A DNA stretch of 64,000 nt from Plantago ovata (Eukaryota > Streptophyta > Magnoliopsida > Lamiales > Plantaginaceae): contig CM051458.1 of the NCBI GenBank assembly GCA_028274465.1, positions 39,160,744 through 39,224,743 on the forward strand, written 5' to 3'. This document shows, piece after piece, positions 1 to 14,200 of this stretch; position 1 is the first letter of the stretch; every line of letters starts with the position of its first letter. Position numbers and translations under genes: made by a program. The notes beneath the pieces were generated by a model that searched no databases, was not told the DNA's origin, and saw only the letters and a list, made by a program, of their open reading frames with translations.

Positions 1-3000
1 ATTGTATCTTTCATCTAACTAAAGTAATAGAAATTGAATGAATGAATCAATAGACAACTAATCTAGTTTGTAAGGGTAATGGAAAGGTTAGTTCCAGCTA
101 TAGTACTTGTAGTTAGTTCTCTTCTATGTTTGAGGAAATGGATATCACAATTGAACACTCTAAATAGCAATCTAACTAATCTAGTGATCTAGTAGTTGTT
201 CTATACATACAAAACATTCTTTACATGGCATTGTATCTTTCATCTACGTAAAGCAATAGAAAGTGGATGAATGAATCATCTAGTTAGTAAGCACAATAGA
301 TAGGTTAATTTCAATGGACTCTTTAACTTGCTCATTAAGGAAGCAATGGGACTTCTTATTTGATTGTGTATATAACTCTAGTACTTGTAGTTAGTTCTCT
401 CCTATGTTTGCGGAAAGGGATATCTAACGGAACACTCTATGTAGCAATCTAACTAATCTAGTGATCTAGTTGTTGTTCTAGATAAAGGGAAGATATACAA
501 CTCATTCTTTGCATGGGATTGTATCTTTCATCTACCTAAAGAATTAGAAAGTGGATGAATGAATCAATAGACAACTAATCTAGTTTGTAACGGTAATGGA
601 AAGGTTAGTTTCAGCTATAGTACTTGTAGTTAGTTCTCTTCTATGTTTGAGGAAAGGGATATCATAATGGAACACTCTAAATAGAAATCTAACTAATCTA
701 GTGATCTAGTAGTTGTTCTATACATACAACTCATTCTTTACATGGCATTGTATCTTTCATCTACGTAAAGCAATTGAAAGTGGATGAATGAATCATCTAG
801 TTAGTAAGCACAATAGATAGGTTAGTTTCAATGGACTCTATAACTTGCTCATTAAGGAAGCAAGGGAACTTCTTATTTGATTGTGTATATAACTCTAGTA
901 CTTGTAGTTAGTTCTCTGCTATGTTTGAGGAAAGTGATATCATAATGGAACACTCTAAACAACAATCTAACTAATCTAGTGATCTAGTAGTTGTTCTATA
1001 CATACAACTCATTCTTTACATGGCGTTGTATCTTTCATCTACGTAAAGCAATAGAAAGTGGATGAATGAATCATCTAGTTAGTAAGCACAATAGATAGGT
1101 TAGTTTCGATGGACTCTATTACTTGCTCATTAAGGAAACAAGGGAACTTCTTATTTGATTGTGTATATAGCTCTAGTACTTGTCGTTAGTTCTCTCCTAT
1201 GTTTGCGGAAAGGGATATCAAAACGGAACACTCTATAGAGCAATCTAACTAATCTACTGACTAGTTGCTGTTCTAGATAAAGGGAAGACATACAACTCAT
1301 TCTTTGCATGGGATTGTATCTTTCATCTAACTAAAGTAATAGAAAGTGAATGAATGAATCAATAGACAACTAATCTAGTTTTTAAGGGTAATGGAAAGGT
1401 TAGTTCCAGCTATAGTACTTGTAGTTAGTTCTCTGCTATGTTTGAGGAAAGGGATATTATAATGTAACACTCTAAATAGCAATGTAATTAATCTAGTGAT
1501 CTAGTAGTTGTTCTATACATACAACTCATTCTTTACATGGCATTGTATCATTCATCTACGTAAAGCAATAGAAAGTGGATGAATGAATCATCTAGTTAGT
1601 AAGCACAATAGATAGGTTAGTTTCAATGGACTCTATAACTTGCTCATTAAGGAAGCAAGGGAACTTCTTATTTGATTGTGTATATAACTCTAGTACTTGT
1701 AGTTAGTTCTCTGCTATGTTTGAGGAAAGTGATATCATAATGGAATACTCTAAACAGCAATCTAACTAATCTAGTGATCTAGTAGTTGATCTAGTAGTTG
1801 TTCTATACATACAACTCATTCTTTACATGGCATTGTATCTTTCATCTATGTAAAGCAATAGAAAGTGGATGAATGAATCATCTAGTTAGTAAGCACAATA
1901 GATAGGTTAGTTTCAATGGACTCTACTACTTGCTGATTAAGGAAGCAAGGGAACTTCTTATTTGATTGTGTATATAGCTCTAGTACTTGTCGTTAGTTCT
2001 CTCCTATGTTTGCGGAAAGGGATATCAAAACGGAACACTCTATAGAGCAATCTAACTAATCTACTGAACTAGTTGCTAATCTAGATAAAGGGAAGACATA
2101 CAACTCATTCTTTGCATGGGATTGTATCTTTCATCTAACTAAAGTAATAGAAGTGAATGAATGAATCAATATACAACTAATCTAGTTTGTAAGGGTAATG
2201 GAAAGGTTAGTTCCAGCTATAGTACTTGTAGTTAGTTCTCTGCTATGTTTGAGGAAATGGATATCATAATGGAACACTCTAAATAGCAATCTAACTAATC
2301 TAGTGATCTAGTAGTTATTCTATACATACAACTCATTCTTTACATGGCATTGTATCTTTCATCTACGTAAAGCAATAGAAAGTGGATGAATGAATCATCT
2401 AGTTAGTAAGCACAATAGATAGGTTAGTTTCAATGGACTCTTTAACTTGCTCATTAAGGAATCAAGGGGACTTCTTATTTGATTGTGTATATAACTCTAG
2501 TACTTGTAGTTAGTTCTTTCCTATGTTTGCGGAGAGGGATATCTAGCGGAACACTCTATGTAGCAATCTAACTAATCTAGTAATTTAGTTGTTGTTCTAG
2601 ATAATGGGAAGATATACAACTCATTCTTTGCATGGGATTGTATCTTTCATCTACCTAAAGCATTAGAAAGTGGATGAATGAATCAATAGACAACTAATCT
2701 AGTTTGTAACGGTAATGGAAATTTTAGTTTCAGCTATAGTACTTGTAGTTAGTTCTCTGCTATGTTTGAGGAAAGGGATATCATAATGGAACGCTCTAAA
2801 TAGCAATCTAACTAATCTAGTGATCTAGTAGTTGTTCTATACATACAACTCATTCTTTACATGGCATTGTATCTTTCATCTACGTAAAGCAATAGAAAGT
2901 GGATGAATTAATCATCTAGTTAGTAAGCACAATAGATAGGTTAGTTTCAATGGACTCTATAACTTGCTCATTAAGGAAGCAAGGGAACTTCTTATTTGAT

Positions 3001-5723
3001 TGTGTATATAACTCTAGTACTTGTAGTTAGTTCTCTGCTATGTTTGAGGAAAGTGATATCATAATGGAACACTCTAAACAGCAATCTAACTAATTTAGTG
3101 ATCTAGTAGTTGATCTAGTAGTTGTTCTATACATACAACTCATTCTTTACATGGCATTGTATCTTTCATCTACGTAAAGCAATAGAAAGTGGATGAATGA
3201 ATCATCTAGTTAGTAAGCACAATAGATAGGTTAGTTTCAATGGACTCTATTACTTGCTCATTAAGGAAGCAAGGGAACTTCTTATTTGATTGTGTATATA
3301 ACTCTAGTACTTGTCGTTAGTTCTCTCCTATGTTTGCGGAAAGGGATATCAAAACGGAACACTCTGTAGAGCAATCTAACTAATCTACTGAACTACTTGC
3401 TGTTCTAGATAAAGGGAAGATATACAACTCATTCTTTGCATGGGATTGTATCTTTCATCTACCTAAAGCATTAGAAAGTGGATGAATGAATCAATAGACA
3501 ACTAATCTAGTTTGTAACGGTAATGGAGAGGTTAGTTTGAGCTATAGTACTTGTAGTTAGTTCTCTGCTATGTTTGAGGAAAGGGATATCATAATGGAAC
3601 ACTCTAAATAGCAATCTAACTAATCTAGTGATCTAGTAGTTGTTCTATACATACAACTCATTCTTTACATGGCATTGTATCTTTCATCTACGTAAAGCAA
3701 TAGAAAGTGGATGAATGAATCATCTAGTTAGTAAGCACAATAGATAGGTTAGTTTCAATGGACTCTATAACTTGCTCATTAAGGAAGCAAGGGAACTTCT
3801 TATTTGATTGTGTATATAACTCTAGTACTTGTAGTTAGTTCTCTGCTATGTTTGAGGAAAGTGATATCATAATGGAACACTCTAAACAGCAATCTAACTA
3901 ATCTAGTGATCTAGTAGTTGATCTAGTAGTTGTTCTATACATACAACTCATTCTTTACATGGCATTGTATCTTTCATCTACGTAAAGCAATAGAAAGTGG
4001 ATGAATGAATCATCTAGTTAGTAAGCACAATAGATAGGTTAGTTTCAATGGACTCTATTACTTGCTCATTAAGGAAGCAAGGGAACTTCTTATTTGATTG
4101 TGTATATAACTCTAGTACTTGTCGTTAGTTCTCTCCTATGTTTGCGGAAAGGGATATCAAAACGGAACACTCTGTAGAGCAATCTAACTAATCTACTGAA
4201 CTAGTTGCTGTTCTAGATAAAGGGAAGACATACAACTCATTCTTTGCATGGGATTGTATCTTTCATCTAACTAAAGTAATAGAAATTGAATGAATGAATC
4301 AATAGACAACTAATCTAGTTTGTAAGGGTAATGGAAAGGTTAGTTCCAGCTATAGTACTTGTAGATAGTTCTCTTCTATGTTTGAGGAAATGGATATCAC
4401 AATGGAACACTCTAAATAGCAATCTAACTAATCTAGTGATCTAGTAGTTGTTCTATACATACAACTCATTCTTTACATGGCATTGTATCTTTCATCTACG
4501 TAAAGCAATAGAAAGTGGATGAATAAATCATCTAGTTAGTAAGCACAATAGATAGGTTAGTTTCAATGGACTCTTTAACTTTCTCATTAAGGAATCAAGG
4601 GGACTTCTTATTTGATTGTGTATATAACTCTAGTACTTGTAGTTAGTTCTTTCCTATGTTTGCGGAGAGGGATATCTAGCGGAACACTCTATGTAGCAAT
4701 CTAACTAATCTAGTGATTTAGTTGTTGTTTTAGATAAAGGGAAGATATACAACTCATTCTTTTCATGGGATTGTATCTTTCATCTACATAAAGCATTAGA
4801 AAGTGGATGAATGAATCAATAGACAACTAATCTAGTTTGTAACGGTAATGGAAAGGTTAGTTTCAGCTATAGTACTTGTAGTTAGTTCTCTGCTATGTTT
4901 GAGGAAAGGGATATCATAATGGAACACTCTAAATAGCAATCTAACTAATCTAGTGATCTAGTAGTTGTTCTATACATACAACTCATTCTTTACATGGCAT
5001 TGTATCTTTCATCTACGTAAAGCAATAGAAAGTGGATGAATGAATCATCTAGTTAGTAAGAACAATAGATAGGTTAGTTTCAATGGACTCTATAACTTGC
5101 TCATTAAGGAAGCAAGGGAACTTCTTATTTGATTGTGTATATAACTCTAGTACTTGTCGTTAGTTCTCCCCTATGTTTGCGGAAAGGGATATCAAAACGG
5201 AACACTCTATAGAGCAATCTAACTAATCTACTGAACTAGTTGCTGTTCTGAATAAAGGGAAGACATACAACTCATTCTTTGCATGGGATTGTATCTTTCA
5301 TCTAACTAAAGTAATAGAAAGTGAATGAATGAATCAATAGACAACTAATCTAGTTTGTAAGGGTAATGGAAAGGTTAGTTCCAGCTATAGTACTTGTAGT
5401 TAGTTCTCTGCTATGTTTGAGGAAAGGGATATCATAATGGAACAGTCTAAATAGCAATCTAACTAATCTAGTGATCTAGTAGTTATTCTATACATACAAC
5501 TCATTCTTTACATGGCATTTTATGTTTCATCTACGTAAAGCAATAGAAAGTGGATGAATGAATCATCTAGTTAGTAAGAACAATAGATAGGTTAGTTTCA
5601 ATGGACTCTATAACTTGCTCATTAAGGAAGCAAGGGAACTTCTTATTTGATTGTGTATATAACTCTAGTACTTGTCGTTAGTTCTCTCCTATGTTTGCGG
5701 AAAGGGATATCAAAACGGAACAC
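1..5723 (+). repeat. Satellite array, domain A: S-L dimers and S-H-L trimers
   Basis: Head-to-tail satellite monomers on the plus strand, phased here on the word attgtatcttt. Types in order with start positions: S 1, L 230, S 518, H 747, L 1025, S 1313, H 1542, L 1832, S 2121, L 2349, S 2637, H 2866, L 3156, S 3445, H 3674, L 3964, S 4253, L 4482, S 4770, L 4999, S 5288, and L 5516 cut by the gap. S is recognised by aagggtaatgg or aacggtaatgg plus cagctatag. L is recognised by cttgctcattaaggaagc plus the tail gataaagggaag. H has the L middle with the S tail ctatacatac. The S-H-L trimer is exactly 808 bp at 1313-2120, 2637-3444 and 3445-4252. The S-L dimer is about 517 bp. No gene or foreign insertion is visible. 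The last L monomers carry the subtype atcaaaacggaacac with tatagagc. Confidence 0.97.
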
Positions 5724-5823
5724 NNNNNNNNNNNNNNNNNNNNNNNNNNNNNNNNNNNNNNNNNNNNNNNNNNNNNNNNNNNNNNNNNNNNNNNNNNNNN
5801 NNNNNNNNNNNNNNNNNNNNNNN
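5724..5823. other. Assembly gap, exactly 100 N
   Basis: A run of exactly 100 N, the usual placeholder for a scaffold gap of unknown length. The satellite is plus-oriented to its left and minus-oriented to its right, so the gap coincides with an orientation flip. The monomer to its left is cut inside an L unit and the one to its right begins in the head of an L or H unit. Confidence 0.99.
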
Positions 5824-8800
5824 TATAGCTTTACGTAGATGAAAGATACAATGCCATGTAAAGACTGAGTTGTATGTAGAACAACTACTAGATCACTACT
5901 AGATCATCGATTAGTAGCTTGCTATTTAGAGTGTTCGTTATGATATCCCTTTCCTCAAACATAGCAGAGAACATAACTACAAGTACTATGCAATGGAATA
6001 ACCTTCATTTTTACAAGTTACAAACTAGATTATTGTGCCCTATTGATTCATTCATCACTTTCTATTGCTTTACGTAGATGAAAGATACAATCCCATGTAA
6101 AGAATGAGTTGTATGTCTTCCCTTTACTAGAACAACTTACTAGATCACTAGATTAGTTAGATTGCTTTTAGAGTGTTCCGTTTATGATATCCCTTTTCTC
6201 ACAATAGGAGAGAAAACTAACGACAAGTACTAGAGTTATATACACAATCAAATAGAAGTTCCCTTGCTTCCTTAATGAGCAAGTTCTAGAGTCCATTGAA
6301 ACTAACCTATCTATTGTGCTTCTAACTAGATGATTCATTCATCCACTTTCTATTGCTTTACGTAGATGAAAGATACAATGCCATGTAAAGAATGAGTTGT
6401 ATGTATAGAACAACTACTAGATCAACTACTAGATCACTAGATTAGTTAGATTGCTGTTTAGAGTGTTCCATATGATATCCCTTTCCTCAAAACATAGCAG
6501 AGAACTAACTACAAGTACTAGAGTTATATACACAATCAATAAGAAGTTCCCTTGCTTCCTTAATGAGCAAGTTATAGAGTCCATTGAAACTAACCTATCT
6601 ATTGTGCTTACTAACTAGATGATTCATTCATCCACTTTCTATTGCTTTACGTAGATGAAAGATACAATGCCATGTAAAGAATGAGTTGTATGTATAGAAA
6701 CAACTACTAGATCACTAGATTAGTTAGATTGCTTTTAGAGTGTTCCATTATGATATCCCTTTCCTCAACATAGGAGAGAACTAACTACAAGTACTATAGC
6801 TGAAACTAACCTTTCCATTACCCTTACAACTAGATTAGTTGTCTATTGATTCATTCATTCACTTTCTATTGCTTTAGGTAGATGAAAGATACAATCCCAT
6901 GTAAAGAATGAGTTGTATGTCTTCCCTTTATTAGAACAACAACTAGATCACTAGATTAGTTAGATTGCTATATAGAGTGTCCGTTAGATATCCTTTCCGC
7001 AAACATAGGAGAGAACTAACTACAAGTACTAGAGTTATATACACAATCAACTAAGAAGTTCCCTTGCTTCCTTAATGAGCAAGTTATAGAGTCCATTGAA
7101 ACTAACCTATCTATTGTGCTTACTAACTAGATGATTCATTCATCCACTTTCTATTGCTTTACGTAAGGAAAGATACAATGCCATGTAAAGAATGAGTTGT
7201 ATGTATAGAACAACTACTAGATCAACTACTAGATCACTAGATTAGTTAGATTGCTTTTAGAGTGTTCCATTATGATATCCCTTTCCTCAAACATAGGAGA
7301 ACTAACTACAAGTACTAGAGTTATATACACAATCAAATAAGAAGTTCCCTTGCTTCCTTAATGAGCAAGTTATAGAGTCCATTGAAACTAACTATCTATT
7401 GTGCTTACTAACTAGATGATTCATTCATCCACTTTCTATTGCTTTACGTAGATGAAAGATACAATGCCATGTAAAGAATGAGTTGTATGTATAGAACAAC
7501 TACTAGATCACTAGATTAGTTAGATTGCTATTTAGAGTGTTCCATTATGATATCCCTTTCCTCAAACATAGCAGAGAACTAAATACAAGTACATAGGTGA
7601 AACTAACCTTTCCATTACCGTTACAAACTAGATTAGTTGCCTATTGATTCATTCATCCACTTTCTAATTGCTTTAGTAGATGAAAGATACAATCCCATGC
7701 AAAGAATGAGTTGTATGTCTTCCTTTATCTAGAACAACAACTAGATCACTAGATTAGTTAGATTGCTACATAGGTGTTCCGTTAGATATCCTTTCCGCAA
7801 ACATAGGAGAGAACTAACTACGAGTACTAGAGTTATATACACAATCAAATAAGAAGTCCCATTGCTTCCTTAATGAGCAAGTTATAGAGTCCATTGAAAC
7901 TAACCTATCTATTGTGCTTACTAACTAGATGATTCATTCATCCACTTTGTATTGCTTTACGTAGATGAAAGATACAATGCCATGTAAAGAATTAGTTGTA
8001 TGTATAGAACAACTACTAGATCAACTACTAGATACTAGATAGTTAGATTGCTATTTAGAGTGTTCCATTATGATATCCCTTTCCTCAAAACAGCAGAGAA
8101 CTAACTACAAGTACTATAGCTGGAATAACCTTCCATTACGTTACAAACTAGATTAGTTTGCCTTATTGATTCATTCATCCACTTTCTAATGCTTTAGGTA
8201 GATGAAAGATACAATCCCATGCAAAGAATGAGTTGTATGTCTTCCCTTTATCTAGAACAACAACTATATCACTAGATTAGTTAGATTGCTACATAGAGTG
8301 TTCCGTTAGATATCCCTTTCCGCAAACATAGGAGAGAACTAACGACAGTACTAGAGTTATATACACAATCAAATAAGAAGTTCCCTTGCTTCCTTAATGA
8401 GCAAGTTATAGAGTCCATTGAAACTAACCTATCTATTGTGCTTACTAACTAGATGATCTTCATCCACTTTCTATTGCTTTACGTAGATGATGAAAGATAC
8501 AATGCCATGTAAAGAATGAGTTGTATGTATAGAACAACTACTAGATCAACTACTAGATCACTAGATTAGTTAGATTGTTGTTTAGAGTGTTCCATTATGA
8601 TATCCCTTTCCTCAAACATAGCAGAGAACTAACTACAAGTACTAGAGTTATATACACAATCAAATAAGAGTTCCTTGCTTCCTTAATGAGCAAGTTATAG
8701 AGTCCATTGAAACTAACCTATCTATTGTGCTTACTAACTAGATGATTCATTCATCCACTTTCTATTGCTTTACGTAGATGAAAGATACAATGCCATGTAA

Positions 8801-10110
8801 AGAATGAGTTGTATGTATAGAACAACTACTAGATCAACTACTAGATCACTAGATTAGTTAGATTGTTGTTTAGAGTGTTCCCTTATGATATCCCTTTCCT
8901 CAAACATAGCAGAGAACTAACTACAAGTACTAGAGTTATATACACAATCAAATAAGAAGTTCCCTTGCTTCCTTAATGAGCAAGTTATAGAGTCCATTGA
9001 AACTAACCTATCTATTGTGCTTACTAACTAGATGATTCATTCATCCACTTTCTATTGCTTTACGTAGATGAAAGATACAATGCCATGTAAAGAATGAGTT
9101 GTATGTATAGAACAACTACTAGATCACTAGATTAGTTAGATTGCTATTTAGAGTTTCATTATGATATCCCTTTCCTCAAACATAGCAGAGAACTAACTAC
9201 AAGTACTATAGCTGAAACTAACCTTTCCATTACCGTTACAAACTAGATTAGTTGCCTATTGATTCATTCATCCACTTTCTAATGCTTTAGGTAGATGAAA
9301 GATACAATCCCATGCAAAGAATGAGTTGTATGTCTTCCCTTTATCTAGAACAACAACTAGATCACTAGATTAGTTAGATTGCTACATAGAGTGTTCCGTT
9401 AGATATCCCTTTCCGCAAACATAGGAGAGAACTAACTACGAGTACTAGAGTTATATACACAATCAAATAAGAAGTCCCATTGCTTCCTTAATGAGCAAGT
9501 TATAGAGTCCATTGAAACTAACCTATCTATTGTGCTTACTAACTAGATGATTCATTCATCCACTTTGTATTGCTTTACGTAGATGAAAGATACAATGCCA
9601 TGTAAAGAATTAGTTGTATGTATAGAACAACTACTAGATCACTAGATTAGTTAGATTGTTTTAGAGTGTTCCATTATGATATCCCTTTCCTCAAACATAG
9701 CAGAGAACTAACTACAAGTACTATAGCTGGAACTAACCTTTCCATTACCGTTACAAACTAGATTAGTTGCCTATTGATTCATTCATCCACTTTCTAATGC
9801 TTTAGGTAGATGAAAGATACAATCCCATTCAAAGAATGAGTTGTATGTCTTCCCTTTATCTAGAACAACAACTATATCACTAGATTAGTTATTGCTACAT
9901 AGAGTGTTCCCGTTAGATATCCCTTTCCGCAAACATAGGAGAGAACTAACGACAAGTACTAGAGTTATATACACAATCAAATAAGAAGTTCCCTTGCTTC
10001 CTTAATGAGCAAGTTATAGAGTCCATTGAAACTAACCTATCTATTGTGCTTACTAACTAGATGATTCATTCATCCACTTTCTATTGCTTTACGTAGATGA
10101 AAGATACAAT

Positions 10111-11265
10111 GCCATGTAAAGAATGAGTTGTATGTATAGAACAACTACTAGATCAACTACTAGATCACTAGATTAGTTAGATTGTTGTTTAGAGTGTTCC
10201 TTATGATATCCCTTTCCTCAAACATAGCAGAGAACTAACTACAAGTACTAGAGTTATATACACAATCAAATAAGAAGTTCCCTTGCTTCCTTAATGAGCA
10301 AGTTATAGAGTCCATTGAAACTAACCTATCTATTGTGCTTACTAACTAGATGATTCATTCATCCACTTTCTATTGCTTTACGTAGATGAAAGATACAATG
10401 CCATGTAAAGAATGAGTTGTATGTATAGAACAACTACTAGATCAACTACTAGATCACTAGATTAGTTAGATTGTGTTTAGAGTGTTCCATTATGATATCC
10501 CTTTCCTCAACATAGCAGAGAACTAACTACAAGTACTAGAGTTATATACACAATCAAATAAGAAGTTCCCTTGCTTCCTTAATGAGCAAGTTATAGAGTC
10601 CATTGAAACTAACCTATCTATTGTGCTTACTAACTAGATGATTCATTCATCCACTTTCTATTGCTTTACGTAGATGAAAGATACAATGCCATGTAAAGAA
10701 TGAGTTGTATGTATAGAACAACTACTAGATCAACTACTAGATCACTAGATTAGTTAGATTGTTGTTAGAGTGTTCCCTTATGATATCCCTTTCCTCAAAC
10801 ATAGCAGAGAACTAACTACAAGTACTAGAGTTATATACACAATCAAATAAGAAGTTCCCTTGCTTCCTTAATGAGCAAGTTATAGAGTCCATTGAAACTA
10901 ACCTATCTATTGTGCTTACTAACTAGATGATTCATTCATCCACTTTCTATTGCTTTACGTAGATGAAAGATACAATGCCATGTAAAGAATGAGTTGTATG
11001 TATAGAACAACTACTAGATCAACTACTAGATCACTAGATTAGTTAGATTGTTGTTAGAGTGTTCCCTTATGATATCCCTTTCCTCAAACATAGCAGAGAA
11101 CTAACTACAAGTACTAGAGTTATATACACAATCAAATAAGAAGTTCCCTTGCTTCCTTAATGAGCAAGTTATAGAGTCCATTGAAACTAACCTATCTATT
11201 GTGCTTACTAACTAGATGATTCATTCATCCACTTTCTATTGCTTTACGTAGATGAAAGATACAAT
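10111..11265 (-). repeat. Run of four tandem H monomers inside domain B
   Basis: Four consecutive H units (10111-10399, 10400-10687, 10688-10976, 10977-11265), each 288-289 bp, flanked by L on the left and S on the right. They are nearly identical by eye and share the doubled 12-bp unit in the tail. One or two H in a row is usual in this domain, so this looks like a local amplification of a single hybrid monomer. Confidence 0.93.
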
Positions 11266-14200
11266 GCCATGTAAAGAATGAGTTGTATGTATAGAACAAC
11301 TACTAGATCACTAGATTAGTTAGATTGCTATTTAGAGTGTTCCATTATGATATCCCTTTCCTCAAACATAGCAGAGAACTAACTACAAGTACTATAGCTG
11401 AAACTAACCTTTCCATTACCGTTACAAACTAGATTAGTTGCTATTGATTCATTCATCCACTTTCTAATGCTTTAGGTAGATGAAAGATACAATCCCATGC
11501 AAAGAATGAGTTGTATGTCTTCCCTTTATCTAGAACAACAACTAGATCACTAGATTAGTTAGATTGCTACATAGAGTGTTCCGTTAGATATCCCTTTCCG
11601 CAAACATAGGAGAGAACTAACTACAAGTACTAGAGTTATATACACAATCAAATAAGAAGTCCCCTTGCTTCCTTAATGAGCAAGTTATAGAGTCCATTGA
11701 AACTAACCTATCTATTGTGCTTACTAACTAGATGATTCATTCATCCACTTTCTATTGCTTTACGTAGATGAAAGATACAATGCCATGTAAAGAATGAGTT
11801 GTATGTATAGAACAACTACTAGATCACTAGATTAGTTAGATTGCTATTTAGAGTGTTCCATTATGATATCCCTTTCCTCAAACATAGCAGAGAACTAACT
11901 ACAAGTACTATAGCTGAAACTAACCTTTCCATTACCGTTACAAACTAGATTAGTTGCCTATTGATTCATTCATCCACTTTCTATGCTTTAGGTAGATGAA
12001 AGATACAATCCCATGCAAAGAATGAGTTGTATGTCTTCCCTTTATCTAGAACAACAACTAGATCACTAGATTAGTTAGATTGCTACATAGAGTGTTCCGT
12101 TAGATATCCCTTTCCGCAAACATAGGAGAGAACTAACGACAAGTACTAGAGTTATATACACAATCAAATAAGAAGTTCCCTTGCTTCCTTAATGAGCAAG
12201 TTATAGAGTCCATTGAAACTAACCTATCTATTGTGCTTACTAACTAGATGATTCATTCATCCACTTTCTATTGCTTTACGTAGATGAAAGATACAATGCC
12301 ATGTAAAGAATGAGTTGTATGTATAGAACAACTACTAGATCAACACTAGATCACTAGATTAGTTAGATTGCTATTTAGAGTGTTCCATTATGATATCCCT
12401 TTCCTCAAACATAGCAGAGAACTAACTACAAGTACTATAGCTGGAACTAACCTTTCCATTACCGTTACAAACTAGATTAGTTACCTATTGATTCATTCAT
12501 CCACTTTCTATTGCTTTAGGTAGATGAAAGATACAATCCCATGCAAAGAATGAGTTGTATGTCTTCCCTTTATCTAGAACAACAACTAGATCACTAGATT
12601 AGTTAGATTGCTACATAGAGTGTTCCGTTAGATATCCCTTTCCGCAAACATAGGAGAGAACTAACTACAAGTACTAGAGTTATATACACAATCAAATAAG
12701 AAGTCCCTTGCTTCCTTAATGAGCAAGTTATAGAGTCCATTGAAACTAACCTATCTATTGTGCTTACTAACTAGATGATTCATTCATCCACTTCTATTGC
12801 TTTACGTAGATGAAAGATACAATGCCATGTAAAGAATGAGTTGTATGTATAGAACAACTACTAGATCACTAGATTAGTTAGATTGCTATTTAGAGTGTTC
12901 CATTATGATATCCCTTTCCTCAAACATAGCAGAGAACTAACTACAAGTACTATAGCTGAAACTAACCTTTCCATTACCGTTACAAACTAGATTAGTTGCC
13001 TATTGATTCATTCATCCACTTTCTAATGCTTTAGGTAGATGAAAGATACAATCCCATGCAAAGAATGAGTTGTATGTCTTCCCTTTATCTAGAACAACAA
13101 CTAGATCACTAGATTAGTTAGATTGCTACATAGAGTGTTCCGTTAGATATCCTTTCCGCAAACATAGGAGAGAACTAACTACAAGTACTAGAGTTATATA
13201 CACAATCAAATAAGAAGTTCCCTTGCTTCCTTAATGAGCAAGTTATAGAGTCCATTGAAACTAACCTATCTATTGTGCTTACTAACTAGATGATTCATTC
13301 ATCCACTTTCTATTGCTTTACGTAGATGAAAGATACAATGCCATGTAAAGAATGAGTTGTATGTATAGAACAACTACTAGATCAACTACTAGATCACTAG
13401 ATTAGTTAGATTGCTGTTTAGAGTGTTCCATTATGATATCCTTTCCTCAAACATAGCAGAGAACTAACTACAAGTACTAGAGTATATACACAATCAAATA
13501 AGAAGTTCCCTTGCTTCCTTAATGAGCAAGTTATAGAGTCCATTGAAACTAACCTATCTATTGTGCTTACTAACTAGATGATTCATTCATCCACTTTCTA
13601 TTGCTTTACGTAGATGAAAGATACAATGCCATGTAAAGAATGAGTTGTATGTATAGAACAACTACTAGATCACTAGATTAGTTAGATTGCTATTTAGAGT
13701 GTTCCATTATGATATCCCTTTCCTCAAACATAGCAGAGAGAACTAACTACAAGTACTATAGCTGAAACTAACCTTTCCATTACCGTTACAAACTAGATTA
13801 GTTGCCTATTGATTCATTCATCCACTTTCTAATGCTTTAGGTAGATGAAAGATACAATCCCATGTAAAGAATGAGTTGTATGTCTTCCCTTTATCTAGAA
13901 CAACAACTAGATCACTAGATTAGTTAGATTGCTATTTAGAGTGTCCGTTTTGATATCCCTTTCCGCAAACATAGGAGAGAACTAACGACAAGTACTAGAG
14001 TTATATACACAATCAAATAAGAAGTTCCCTTGCTTCCTTAATGAGCAAGTTATAGAGTCCATTGAAACTAACCTATCTATTGTGCTTACTAACTAGATGA
14101 TTCATTCATCCACTTTCTATTGCTTTACGTAGATGAAAGATACAATGCCATGTAAAGAATGAGTTGTATGTATAGAACAACTACTAGATCAACTACTAGA

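Noticed and set aside
5647-5838. Open frame of 63 codons on the plus strand
   Set aside because: It starts at TTG, runs into the 100-N gap and is open only because N codons cannot be stops. The readable part is ordinary L satellite.
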